Below, in pieces: positions 32,740 to 49,212 of a stretch of DNA of 64,000 bases. Both the position numbers and the translations under genes were made by a program. A model generated the notes under the pieces. It was given only the letters and a program-made list of their open reading frames with translations. It made no database searches and was not told the DNA's origin. How positions within the stretch are numbered: the first letter of the stretch is position 1; each line of letters starts with the position of its first letter. The DNA comes from Entomortierella parvispora (lineage: Eukaryota > Mortierellomycota > Mortierellomycetes > Mortierellales > Mortierellaceae): assembly GCA_963573315.1 (NCBI GenBank), contig OY752146.1:1-64000 (forward strand). Direction: 5' to 3'.

Positions 32740-33880
32740 CCTACAACAAAAGCAGGCCTTTTACATCCAAGTACTCTCGAAAAAGAATCTCCGGTCATCT
32801 GAGGGTGATGTCCTGGTCGAATTGCAGGAGGGAGCTAGGACTTTTTTTTTTTGGAAGCAAGAACAAAGCTCTGCTTGTCCTTGGAGACAGCGGCGCTGGA
32901 AAGTCAACGCTCGGTATGCATTTGAAAAACGAGCTGTGGACTGGATGCAGACTAGGAGGACCCATCCCACTCTTCATCGACCTGAAATGATAGAATCACC
33001 AGACAAGGACATGCAGCACCTAGAAGACTTTGGATATTTCACTGATGAACAACTCAAAGACCTGCGGCGCTCTCGACAATTCATTCTGGTATGTGATGGG
33101 TACAATGAATACCATGAATGGACCAACTTCCCTAGCAAAAAAAACAATTTCGTCAAATATCGACTGTGGAAAGCCAGGATGATCGTCAGCTGTCACACCC
33201 AGCACCTCAAAACAAACCACCGCAACTACTTTGAACTAGAACAGGAGCTACAGCCCACCCAAACAGGAGCCATAGCCAACCCAAGCTTTTTTCATACATC
33301 TGACAAATTCGAGGTGGCCAGGATCGTTCCATTAAAAATACTCAAATCAAGGAATATGTCGAGCGGTTCACCAAGGTGCCTAGAACTGAGGAACGTCAGA
33401 CAGGACCCAGGATGGAAATCGGAGCAATACGTGAAGCGCCTTAGGAACATCACACTCACTTGATATAGCTTGCCAGGAATCCGTTTACGCTCGAAATGAT
33501 CTTGGATGTTCTGCCAACAATTGCCAAAACCACGACAAAGATGACAAGGGTCGATCTCTACAACAGTTTCGTGGACTGCATTTTGAATCGGAATTTCGAC
33601 GACTGGCTAACCAAGATTACAACGGCACAATGGACGATGGCAATCTTTCAGTATTCACATCACTCACGAGTGACGACCCCATCAACCTTGGACCGGATCT
33701 TTGTAAACAACTCGGTGACCTACTCGGCTGTCCAGGATAGCGCGTCGTGGAAGGATACATTCTTCGGACCTGATGTTCTCGCCAAGTTACCGCGACAGTC
33801 GGCTCATTGGTCTGCCGAGAGATCCTCGTCAGTTGATCCTTTATGGACTCCCCCCCCCCTCACAAGCGTAACTCGACCTT
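32740..33880 (+). pseudogene. Frameshifted NACHT-type NTPase relic
   Basis: Coding pieces of one protein lie in changing frames: Walker A LVLGDSGAGKST (about 32870-32905, frame of 32805); then GGPIPLFIDLK; then after a shift near 32990 the Walker B-like FILVCDGYNEY and ARMIVSCHTQHL (frame of 32681); then IKEYVERFTKVP in another frame (33340-33380); then NPFTLEMILDVLP and DLYNSFVDCILNRN (frame of 33496). The order matches NACHT NTPases that are numerous in Mortierella-type fungi. Shifts coincide with a T11 run (32842-32852) and an A-run near 33335, plus in-frame stops. It is either a decayed gene or, less likely, several homopolymer sequencing errors. No C-terminal repeat domain is recognised downstream. 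Confidence 0.75.
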
Positions 33881-35454
33881 CAATGCGACATCAGCAGCCA
33901 GAGGACCTAAACAAGGACAAGGCCACAGACACAGATGCAAATAGAGGCAACCAATCGTCGCCGCTGCCTCGTACTGCTGGAATCCTCTTTCAGTCATTGG
34001 TTCTCCCACTTTTTTCGAGATTGCTGCCCTGGTCACAGCCGCTGTTGTACTCCATTTAATCCATCCAGGATGCCAAAGAGACTGGAGAGTAGTATTCATG
34101 GATTAATTCCCCTGTAGAATGTGGTTGCATGGACAGATGTCACTCTTGGACAAGTCTTGGGCAAGGAAGAGAAGGAAGGTAAATGTTTTTGCAAATTGCA
34201 GACTAAAGTACAAGAGAGACTAGATGGGGGTTGTATAATAGAGCATGGCAGAATACTTACCGTCTATGGTTCTATCAGAGAGAACAACGTCAGAGTGCCT
34301 ATAGATCCGTACAGTTAGGACAACAGCTAGACCTATGAACTGTGGACTGGATCGGCGACACCGATGAAGAAGGTAGGAATGGCGGTTCTTATAGGCATTT
34401 TTACAAAGGATAGCCAAGCAGGGATGCGGAAAACGCCTGTCGTATCTACGATCAAATGGGTATGGATTTTACTCGTAGGTCAGAGTCACCGAAGCTGCAT
34501 GCCAAGACCAAGCTAATCTGATACACCGATTTCAACAGCCACGACAACACCCGAGCGCTATATCCTTTACGCTGGCGGCTCTTTGATCCGGACTGGCTCC
34601 AAGGAGTGTGTTACGACATTTGGTGTGTAAGGTGTCTCGATAGGCGTCGCCTTCTCCATTCGGAGCTGCGTTGATAGGTGGGCTTCAATCAGCAAAGCCG
34701 AGCTTAGGGGCCTCCCCGCTGCGATCGTGGCCATACCTGCACGGCATGATATTTTGGTCCTCCTCGGGCTTTGTCACTCAAATCCAAGATCTAGTCATGG
34801 GATTTTCATACTGCGCCAGTCTGGAACTAAGGATGACGATTATAAAACGCGGCAAAGTATTTTCAGTAATACAGTAATGGTGTGCTTCGCTTACCTTGGG
34901 ACGGTGAATATGAAATGTAATGAAGTTGTCGATATTCATCGCACCTAAGATCCCTTTAATGGTAGTCTCACCCCCAGCGGACTCTTTTGGATTTGTGCAG
35001 CTCCTCTGCTATGCACTTGTATTCACCCTTGGCTCAGATTTCACTTGCATTCGCCCTCTGGCTCAGATTGCTCTCGTCTTGTCCGGTGCATGATTTTTTT
35101 TTGAATCAATTTACGTCGAGCGTGTAAAGATCAAATTGCAACCCTACACTTCCAGACTCGTCAGCCCCAGAGATGAGAGCCAAATTAGAATAAAAGAAAA
35201 AACCAGACAGTGGTAGTTCAGGGGGATGGTTGCGGGTGACGAAGGGTATTTCTCGGCATGAAGTCGGTTCTCCTCTGCCGATTGGTCCAGTATATAATTG
35301 CTTTCGCAATCAAGAGTATGGAGGATTAGGTCCATGTTGAAGGTGTCTTAATTGTCTTCCAGCCGTGTTTCCATATCACCATATAGTCGCAGAGAGAATG
35401 AGGACGGCTAGGAGATCGACAAGGAGTTGGTAGACGGGTGGGTTGGTGGGCTAG
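33881..35454. other. Spacer without recognisable intact gene
   Basis: May contain the eroded 3' part of the NACHT relic up to about 34060. A 63-codon minus-strand ORF at 35144-35335 starts MDLILHTLDCES and ends in a hydrophobic tail; it is not recognised. ORFs near 34670-34950 are likewise unrecognised. Confidence 0.35.
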
Positions 35455-35700
35455 TTTGGGTGGAGAAGGCTCTCCACTAGTGCTGGAGTCCAGACCTGGG
35501 TTGCCAAATCACCGTCTTTTGGGGCAGGTAAGGAGGAAGTGTGAGTCGTTCTCCAGTCCGAGGTCGCAGATCAGGCCCGGTGTTCAAATATCTGGGAATG
35601 TGCGACTGGGCGTACTCCAGTTGGAAGTTTTTGAATCAACAGCGTCCTTCGTGAATATCCTGGCAACCAGAACTCCGAGCCTCGGCTCCAAGATCACCAT
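35455..35700 (-). pseudogene. LINE 3'-end relic (Cys/His motif)
   Basis: Minus-strand translation gives CDLGLENDSHFLLTCPKRR followed by a stop, close to the C-terminal CxxC...ETxxHFLxxCP motif found after the RT of fungal LINEs. The preceding minus-strand residues are less convincing. A short dead fragment. Confidence 0.5.
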
Positions 35701-35849
35701 CTGATCTTGGCTCTGTAGTTTTTCAATCCAAAAAGCGATGACCTTATTAAAGAAAAAAACATCTACTTTTCGCACGGAGATAGCAAATGTTTGGAGCGAG
35801 AAATTGGCCTTACTCCGACCTGACATTTGTCTTTATTGAAAGCTTACGA

Positions 35850-35960
35850 AGAGGTTCAAATGTCGATGAAAAGCATCAGGTCTTAGCACGTCTACTCCTT
35901 CGTCTCACATTAAACACTTAAACGCTTGACCTTCTTTGTCCCAAGCCACATCTCCACTGA
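35850..35960. repeat. Third, diverged fragment of the segmental duplication
   Basis: Matches 6040-6130 and 22290-22375 in order: TTCAAATG...AAGCATCAG.TCTTAGCACGT, then CTTGACCTTCTT, then CCACATC. Divergence is much higher than between the two main copies. Confidence 0.4.
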
Positions 35961-36042
35961 ATCCTGTCATATAGTCGTTGGAACAATCAACTTTGGTTGG
36001 TACCGGTGGTGGCACCGCAACTTGGACCCTTCAAGGTTTGGG

Positions 36043-37383
36043 CTAATCATAGTGTATTGTTGCTGTTATGTCTGGGCCGCTTCGTATCTTTCGTCTAAGC
36101 GGTGGTATGAGAACACACTCCAAAAGTTCACGCGGGCCTCGAGCGGCTTGGGTGTTCTCCGTGCGATGAGACCTGGATCTCGCCCCTTGATCCTGGATCC
36201 TGAGCTTCTTAACCGCCGATGCCGGCTCATATTGTTTCTCTTCCAACACACGCCGATGATTACTCGTACCCATGCCTTCAATGCTGCGCGATGGTGATGG
36301 TGGAGATACATTCCCTTGCTTATTGTTTGCGTCAACCCCTTGGTATTGTCTAGCCCCAAGTACGATCTGGAGGCCCATGGCATCGTTACGCACATCACCT
36401 CGACAGCGTTGTAATGATTGCTCCCTCCGTTCGCAGTCTTCATCTACGGAGTCAGGGTGAACGTCAACCTCGTCATGGCAGTTGTTATCGCGCTTGCCCC
36501 GTTTGCTTCTGCCTGGATTAACCCTAGTCGATTTGTTCGCCATCGAAGGTGGAGGTTTGCTTGTCGGGAGTCCCATGTGGTGTTTCATGTCTAAAACAAG
36601 GCGCCGGAAAACCTCCTTGTCTTCAAAGGCTGGGTCAAGCAATCTCGCCGGCATACGGCCATTGCCTCCTATCCATAAAGCCTTCGGGGGAAGATCCGGG
36701 TACAGCTCAAGGAGACTGCGTAGGCTCCTCTTTCCGATAAATGTGGCTGGAGGATGAGGAGTGAAGCCATGCGGTGAATGAGGTCCATGAAAGTAAATGA
36801 CCACGACATCCTGTCCAACAGCTTTGGCCATCTCGTACATAATTGGCCAAACTGGAACCGACTCCAGCCCTCTGGCGATATCCTTGCCCCGGTAAACAAC
36901 AGAAGCGTCAATGAAACCATGTCCCGATCCTTGAGATTTGTGTTTATCCCGAAGTCGATAATGTTTGATATTCCACTTGGCTGGACAAGGAACGTGCACA
37001 AGGCCGGTGGGGGTAGCACATACTTTGCACTCTGCAGGAGACGGGGGCAAAGGCGTAGGGTTGTTTTGCTGTCTGCCTCCACGTTGATTTTGCCTGGGTC
37101 GCTGCCGGTACTTGCAGCCGTCGTTAGGGCAACGATAAACTCCAAGACAGGCTCGAGATATCCCTTTGTATTCTCTGTCATCCGTAGTAGATGCCTTGAC
37201 AGTTTTCGAATTGGTGAAGTCGATGTGACTCCAGCTTAGATCGAGCGCCTCCTTGGCCTCTTCGTCCGGGTGAAGAACATGAATGACAATGGCCTCATCC
37301 CCGCGCAGATACTGTTTTGGTCCTGTGGGATATACATACTCGGGGCTCTCTGTATATTCACTATGAGAACATGCCTCAGACAT
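36043..37383 (-). CDS. GCM/WRKY-like zinc-finger protein
   Basis: One exon of 446 residues from the ATG at 37383 (upstream in-frame start-like codons are not ATG). Residues about 50-160 show the GCM-type pattern: SWSHIDFTNSKTV, then RACLGVYRCPNDGCKY (C79, C85, C90), a Pro/Asn insert, CKVC (C119, C122), VPC (C133), and closing His in KHKSQGSGHGF. This zinc-binding fold is shared by GCM and WRKY factors and by some transposases (WRKY-GCM1 superfamily). The C-terminal half is basic and low in complexity, with a nuclear-signal-like RSKRGKRD stretch. No DDE residues were recognised, so a DNA-binding regulator or a separate transposon-encoded protein are both possible. It is isolated among degraded sequence. 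Confidence 0.6.
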   Translation of the reverse strand: MSEACSHSEYTESPEYVYPTGPKQYLRGDEAIVIHVLHPDEEAKEALDLSWSHIDFTNSKTVKASTTDDREYKGISRACLGVYRCPNDGCKYRQRPRQNQRGGRQQNNPTPLPPSPAECKVCATPTGLVHVPCPAKWNIKHYRLRDKHKSQGSGHGFIDASVVYRGKDIARGLESVPVWPIMYEMAKAVGQDVVVIYFHGPHSPHGFTPHPPATFIGKRSLRSLLELYPDLPPKALWIGGNGRMPARLLDPAFEDKEVFRRLVLDMKHHMGLPTSKPPPSMANKSTRVNPGRSKRGKRDNNCHDEVDVHPDSVDEDCERREQSLQRCRGDVRNDAMGLQIVLGARQYQGVDANNKQGNVSPPSPSRSIEGMGTSNHRRVLEEKQYEPASAVKKLRIQDQGARSRSHRTENTQAARGPRELLECVLIPPLRRKIRSGPDITATIHYD

Positions 37384-39949
37384 GGAACGCCAAAGAGCAC
37401 CAATGAGCAAGGTATATGAAGAGATGCGACGAGACGATCACTGTCAAGACGACGCGTCAATGGGCAGACGGTAGCTGTGAAATGAGACGATTGAAGAGAG
37501 GGAGATTAGATGGTTGGACAGATGAGGGAGCTGATGGTAGCTGGGAGACGAGATGATCGAAGAGAAGGGAGATGATGTTGGATGGGGGACGAGGATTATT
37601 TTGGGAAAATAACCGTCCCCCGGAAACCTTGACCGTCGCGTCGCTTGCACCTGTACCGCCATTGCGCCTCGCATCACCATTACGCCTTGCATCACCACCG
37701 TGCCTTCATTACCCTTTCACCTTATTCGCGCCTTGCACCTTGCAGGTAATCGTTGTGCGTCCTGTACAGAAACACCTTGTCAATGGTGGCCCCGCTTCTT
37801 CAGCCCCAGCAGATACACTTCCGAGTGGGAAGTGGCTGCAACAACGGTGGTCTTAAGAAAGGGTTTGAGCGGCAATGCCCACTGAGGCGCCATGTCACCT
37901 TCTGCTGATGCCAGGTCACTATGTTGGTTTACTATGCTGCTTCGTCAATAGCATGCCGGTACTAACGCTCGTCTTCGTCTCGTCATGTGTCTCTCTCTAA
38001 TCATAGTCGACTTTGTTGTAGATGTCTGTTCCTTCTGAGCACCTGAGGTGGGTTTTCGGGAAGGCGTTGAATCAAGAACACGACCTCTTTGCGATTTTCG
38101 TTCGTTGATTCAACCTTTTCAACTGCTTAGAAACTCTCCAAACATTGGTAAACGGCGACGACATAGGATCAGGAAGACGTTTAGAGTGTTTCAACTGCCG
38201 AGCGTGACCTCAATTGAAAACCTCGGAGATGGCTCTGCAAGCTGGACTTTTAACGCAAGGATTTTATGTGCTGAGCACTTTTCTACATCCAAGAGCGAGC
38301 TTGGACTGATAGAGGACTCAGATGACTGGGAGAGCGAGGGCGAACTACAGGAAAATGGTATCCTATACGAAGGCTAGCATGGATGACACTCCAATTTCAG
38401 ACCTCAACTACACCGGCACCATCCCTCAACTGGCGCTCCATAACATGTGTGTCTCTTCTCCCACGAGCCGATACGGGACCACTGGAGACTCAAAGGGTCG
38501 GCGGTCTTACGGACCTCCTCTACAAGCTCAACCAGCATATCAAAGGTCAATAGGCAAAGGCCAAACAAGAATCCGCTCATCAAAGGGCTATCGCACACCC
38601 GTTGGACGGAACTGCGACGAACTGACTACAACTTCACTCGACGTGGACCTAACTCTCTTGCATGACACCTGCGATGGTAATGTAATGCAGGGCATTTTGA
38701 CTTTCAGAAGACTTTCAACAATGGGAGCCGGCTGTACCTAACGACCTGTGAGAGAAGAATGAACGTTCACAGGATCGGCCTGCAATTTCAACACCTTTGC
38801 AGTCTTGGTTCACAATCACACTAAAACAGCGGCTTTCGTTGAATCGATTCTGGGAGTCCTCAGCCTGCAATCCACATAGCGATGCAATACTATGTGGGAC
38901 TCATACTCGCTATTATTGCTTTCGGGAGACAAAACAAATTGTGGATGACCCAAAAGGGTCCTTGCCATCAACATAGAGGCGAACGATCAGAGCATTCTCT
39001 ACAGCACATCTGTCAATTCCTTCATTGGGCATTTGTGGGATCCTCACTTCGTTCAAAAGATCCAAACTGTTGACGATGATACCATTGCTGGAGAGACGAC
39101 ATGAGTTTGCCTCAATTTCCGGTACTTTGTTGGTGCTTCTAAATGAAACGTCTATTGCAGACACTTTATTTCCTTGATGTCATCCTTTTTGTTGGTTATT
39201 AATTGCCCTTTGTCTGCCGTACTCCATGTCTTAGACTTAACTGGAGACACAGGGGCAATCGTTGTCGGAGGCGAAAGAGCTTCATGAGTTAGCCATGAGA
39301 GAATGCAAAGCTTGAGACAGCTAGTCATGGGCGAATTCGGCCGTCCCTAGATCCGCTTCAGCAGGCTATACCGTGGTCTGATTATAATAAAGAGAAAAGC
39401 CAAGATCATGACTTTAGCAGAAATGGAGTGCAAATGGTGAGATCTCTCTGCCTCAATCACCCGCATCCGTTACAACTGCACAGCGGATTGTTTGCTTCTC
39501 ACATTGGTTAATTAGGAGGATAGATACATAGCTGCCGTTCATTTGTATACATCGTACATTTATATTACGGTGATTGCATGGGCGAAAGAAAGCTGGATAA
39601 CACGCGCAAGAGACACGCACAAGAGACACGGGCACCTATCTTTACCTGCTGCTCTGCAGAATATGACAAAGCTCTCAATAAAGTCCAGCAAAGGGAAGTT
39701 GATGAAATGCAAAAATACACAAGACGAAGAGAGGCACACTTATTTTTTCCAGATCGGGCTATCCTCAACAGCACCAGCTTTTTTTGCCACCATGTTGCAC
39801 GCAGCTCGCCTTTGGGGGAACCAATCCTACCCAAGGAGGACCCAGCCACAGTCAGATGGATGGGAGAGAGATCTGCATCAAGTTTGTATCCAGCAAGGAA
39901 AGGAGCAGCAGAGAAAGGAAGATACCCAAGAAGGAGACACATTTTTATT
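37384..39949. other. Long region with only degraded coding fragments
   Basis: Open stretches near 38020-38100 (start MSVPSEHLRWVFGK), 38150-38380 and 38500-38670 look coding in places but are broken by stops and frame changes. The minus-strand ORF at 38913-39164 is also unrecognised. No repeats with the rest of the window are seen. This is the inner edge of the gene-poor subtelomere. Confidence 0.4.
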
Positions 39950-40499
39950 TTAGTTGTGGACACCTCCGTCGACCTTCACGATCTCTCCGGTCATAAAGCT
40001 GCCATCGTCCGATGCCAACATGGCAAATACTGCTGCGACATGGTCAGGATTTCCGCAAACATAGTCGGGGCGCACCAAATGGGAGAACAAGGACATATCC
40101 ATCCCGCCCATGTGTTCACCCTGGTTCTCTTTCATAGGTGTGTTGATTCCGCCGGGGCAAACCGCGTTCACGCGGACCCCCTCCTTGATATACTCCCACG
40201 CCAAAGCCTTGGTCATGGCCTCGACACCTCCTTTGCTAGCAGAGTAACCAGACATGTAAGGATGACCAAATCTAGCAGAGGTGGAAGCACAGTTGACAAT
40301 GTTGCCCTTGGTCTTCACGAGGTGAGGCATAGCCTCGCGGCAAATGAGGAATGTTCCGACCAAGTTGACAGTGATTGGTTCCATGAATTCTGTCGATGAA
40401 GAGCAAAGAGCATGGGGTTAGGTTTGGTCACAAAGAACCGGAGAGGCAAAGTGGAAAGTCCCAGAAAGGAAGAGCTTGACGACCATTGAGCTGGGCACC

Positions 40500-40530
<31 letters not shown>

Positions 40531-41044
40531 AAGAAGAAAAAAACAACGGGTCGGAACTCACGCTCAAGTGTGGTCTCAGTGAGCTTTCCAGAACGAAGGA
40601 TTCCCGCAACATTGATGACTACATCCAAGCGGCCCTCTTGGTCGACGACATCTTGAACGATCCTCTTGACAGTCTCCTCGTCCGAAACGGATCCGATCAT
40701 AAACGAATAACGACCACCGGCGGCTGCGATCTTTTCAGTCTGCTTGATACCGGCCTTCAATCCATCCTCATTGACATCAACCGCAATGACAATACCACCC
40801 TCTGACACCAAGCGTCGAACAACAGCCTGCCCAATTCCTGAGCCACCGCCTGATTAAAGGGGAGTTAGAAGAAAAAGAGAAATGAAAATGAGGATGAATG
40901 AATGCACTGATTTTGGTTAGCCGTTTCTTGTCCATAGTCCATGATATTCCTTAAGTTCAGTAAACGTGCAGTATCTATTGTTAGTAGATAAATGTTACCT
41001 GTGACAATAACGACTTTGTTTGAGAAGCGGGACAAGACGGTCAT
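39950..41044 (-). CDS. Short-chain dehydrogenase/reductase (SDR)
   Basis: Three exons: 41044-40999, 40849-40562 and 40389-39950, phases 1 and 1, giving 257 residues, the usual classical SDR size. The nucleotide-binding TGGGSGIG lies at residues 15-22 and is split by the first intron. VINVAGIL corresponds to the NAG motif. The catalytic triad fits Ser147, Tyr160 and Lys164 (YSASK), followed by the CPGGINTPM loop. The C-terminus MTGEIVKVDGGVHN is typical. It acts on an unknown alcohol or ketone with NAD(P)(H) and has no targeting signal. Intron 2 contains a run of about 28 A on the plus strand (40501-40528). Confidence 0.92.
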
Positions 41045-41149
41045 TGTGAATAAGAACTTGTGAAAAAATGGAAAGAGAAAGGGCTTGTGAAAAATGGGAA
41101 GGGAGAAATGTTTTGTTTTTTTTTTGGGATGGGGTGTCCCCACAGTTGG

Positions 41150-41157
41150 TTTATATA
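41150..41157 (-). promoter_or_regulatory. TATA-like box of the SDR gene
   Basis: TATATAAA on the minus strand about 106 bp upstream of the ATG at 41044. Confidence 0.4.
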
Positions 41158-42983
41158 CCATCGGATGGTGCAACAAAGTTCGACTCCACCTCGATCGCTT
41201 CTATTGTGTATGTACAAGACTGGCGTCAAGCCGTAGTTCGGAACCATAAGCTACTAAACAGGTTTTGTTTTATTGGTGTGCGACCAATCAAGGCCCAACC
41301 TACTGAGGATAAAAACTAAAAATCAGGTTTTGCGACCTACCATCGCTTGAACTATTCAACCTTTCGGAGCCATTACTAAGATTTTTTGGTCGCCATGAGA
41401 CGATTTGCACCTTGCGTAGTCCTGTCACTGTGGCAACAATTCCAGTCCACTGACCCTTTGTAATCGGCGACACCGGGGTCTAGCTCCAGTCCAGTCCATT
41501 TCTGAAGACCGCACCCACTTTGGAGGCCGACTTTCGCGTGCGAATGTCTTTGAGAGCCTCTTCTGCAGCGACTCATCAAGATAAGGTCCTCTCAGCCTTC
41601 TTTTTGAATGTCCTGGCTTCTCAGTTGTTCTTGCTAACGCCCGTAGCCTGTTGAGTAGTCAATGCCCGTGCGCAATTACGGTGACGTAATTGTAGCCCGG
41701 ATTGTGCGGTTGTGTAATACAGTAGCCTTTGAACGATGTTCACCTCGCTTCGCCCCGCCATGCTTGCACATCTCCGCCCATTCTCAAGCCCGGTAAGTGC
41801 ACACATCTCTTTTTCGTCTTCACCTTGTCTCTGTTCGCTTCTCAGAATGACCCAGTCAAGAGTGCATGGGATTGACTCCCTCTCCTAACTTTTTACATCC
41901 TCGCGCGTTTGATGCTAAACATCGAACACCACTCGAGGATTCGCTATGCCAGAGTCTGAGAGTGGCTACCCCAGGAGATTCATCAACGTTCCAGCAGAAC
42001 CCTTTTGAACCATGCTGAAGCTCATCCTACCATCCTGAACCAATCTTGCCAAGGGCTGGCCGTTGCAATCCATCCACGCATGTTGGGCAGGTTTCAAACT
42101 GCTCAACACCACCTGAGGACTCGCTATGCTAGAGTACTGCTTGGACTCCCGGGCATCTCATCGACGCTCTAGCAAAGCTTCCTTGACTTGAGCTCACTCT
42201 TCAGATTATTTGCAACCGCATTCCTTCTCTGTGAGTTACACTAGTTTAATGCACTATGTCGCGCGGAAAGATATTTCAAAGAAAAGTATTTTCAAGATAA
42301 ATCTAGTCTAGCTTTCCTTCTTCGAAAACAAAGTGGTAAAAAATAAAACATAATTTATTCAGGATTCGATTTATTAATTAATATCACTTATCATTTATCA
42401 TTTATACAAACTCTCCTAGGAGACCAGCGAGTGTGAATGGGTGCCTGTGAGTCTGCCTGTGTGTGCCTGTGTGTGCCTGTGTGTGCCACCTCCGTGTGCC
42501 TGAGGCCCTGACTGGACACAAGAGAATCACGTCTGTCATCATGAACCACCTTTGTTAATCCTCTTCATCCTCCTCCTCCTCTCCGTCTCTTCATCCTCTT
42601 CATCCTCGTCATCCTCCTCTTCCTCCTCCTCCTCTTCTTCTTCTTTCCGTCTCTTCATCTTCATCCACACTCCCTTCCTTCCTTCCTTCCTTCCTTCCCT
42701 CCCCTCTCTCCCTCCTTGATCCTCCTCCCTTGTTTCTTGGCGTTCAATCTTATCCCGCGCTACGACCCCATCCATGGACCTCTGATACATCCATCCTTCA
42801 TTGCCCGTCCACCTCGAACCACGACTCTTGCATTCATTCATTCATTCAATTCTCTCATTTCCGTCACCATTCATTCCTTGACCCGCCCCTCTCTTTTGTT
42901 CCCCTTGTTCCCCCCCTTTCTCTTCTTCCCAACGTCCATCCTTCACAAATTACGACAAGCCATCATTCATCCCACACCTTCCC
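41158..42983. other. Intergenic region with a 180-bp degenerate repeat and microsatellites
   Basis: ACACCA(C)CTCGAGGATTCGCTATGCC at about 41925 recurs at about 42105 with exactly 180 bp offset and moderate divergence. A TGTGCC(TG) microsatellite lies at about 42449-42488. Pyrimidine-rich tracts (42560-42720, CTTC/CCTT repeats) and CT-rich sequence up to 42983 probably form the leader of the kinase gene. No gene is seen. Confidence 0.5.
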
Positions 42984-49073
<6,090 letters not shown>

Positions 49074-49212
49074 TCACGAACCAAAAAAATACTACGCCGC
49101 TACATTTCATTCTCATTTTTTTTGTCATCTTTGTACCATATTCATATAAAAAATATTTCGCTTTTTAATGTGGTGCAGTTTGGTCCGCGTGTGTCAAAAG
49201 CTTTTGAGTTGT

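Noticed and set aside
42455..42488. Evenly spaced TGTGCC units considered as a CRISPR-like or regulatory array.
   Set aside because: The unit is only about 10 bp, with no spacers; this is a microsatellite.
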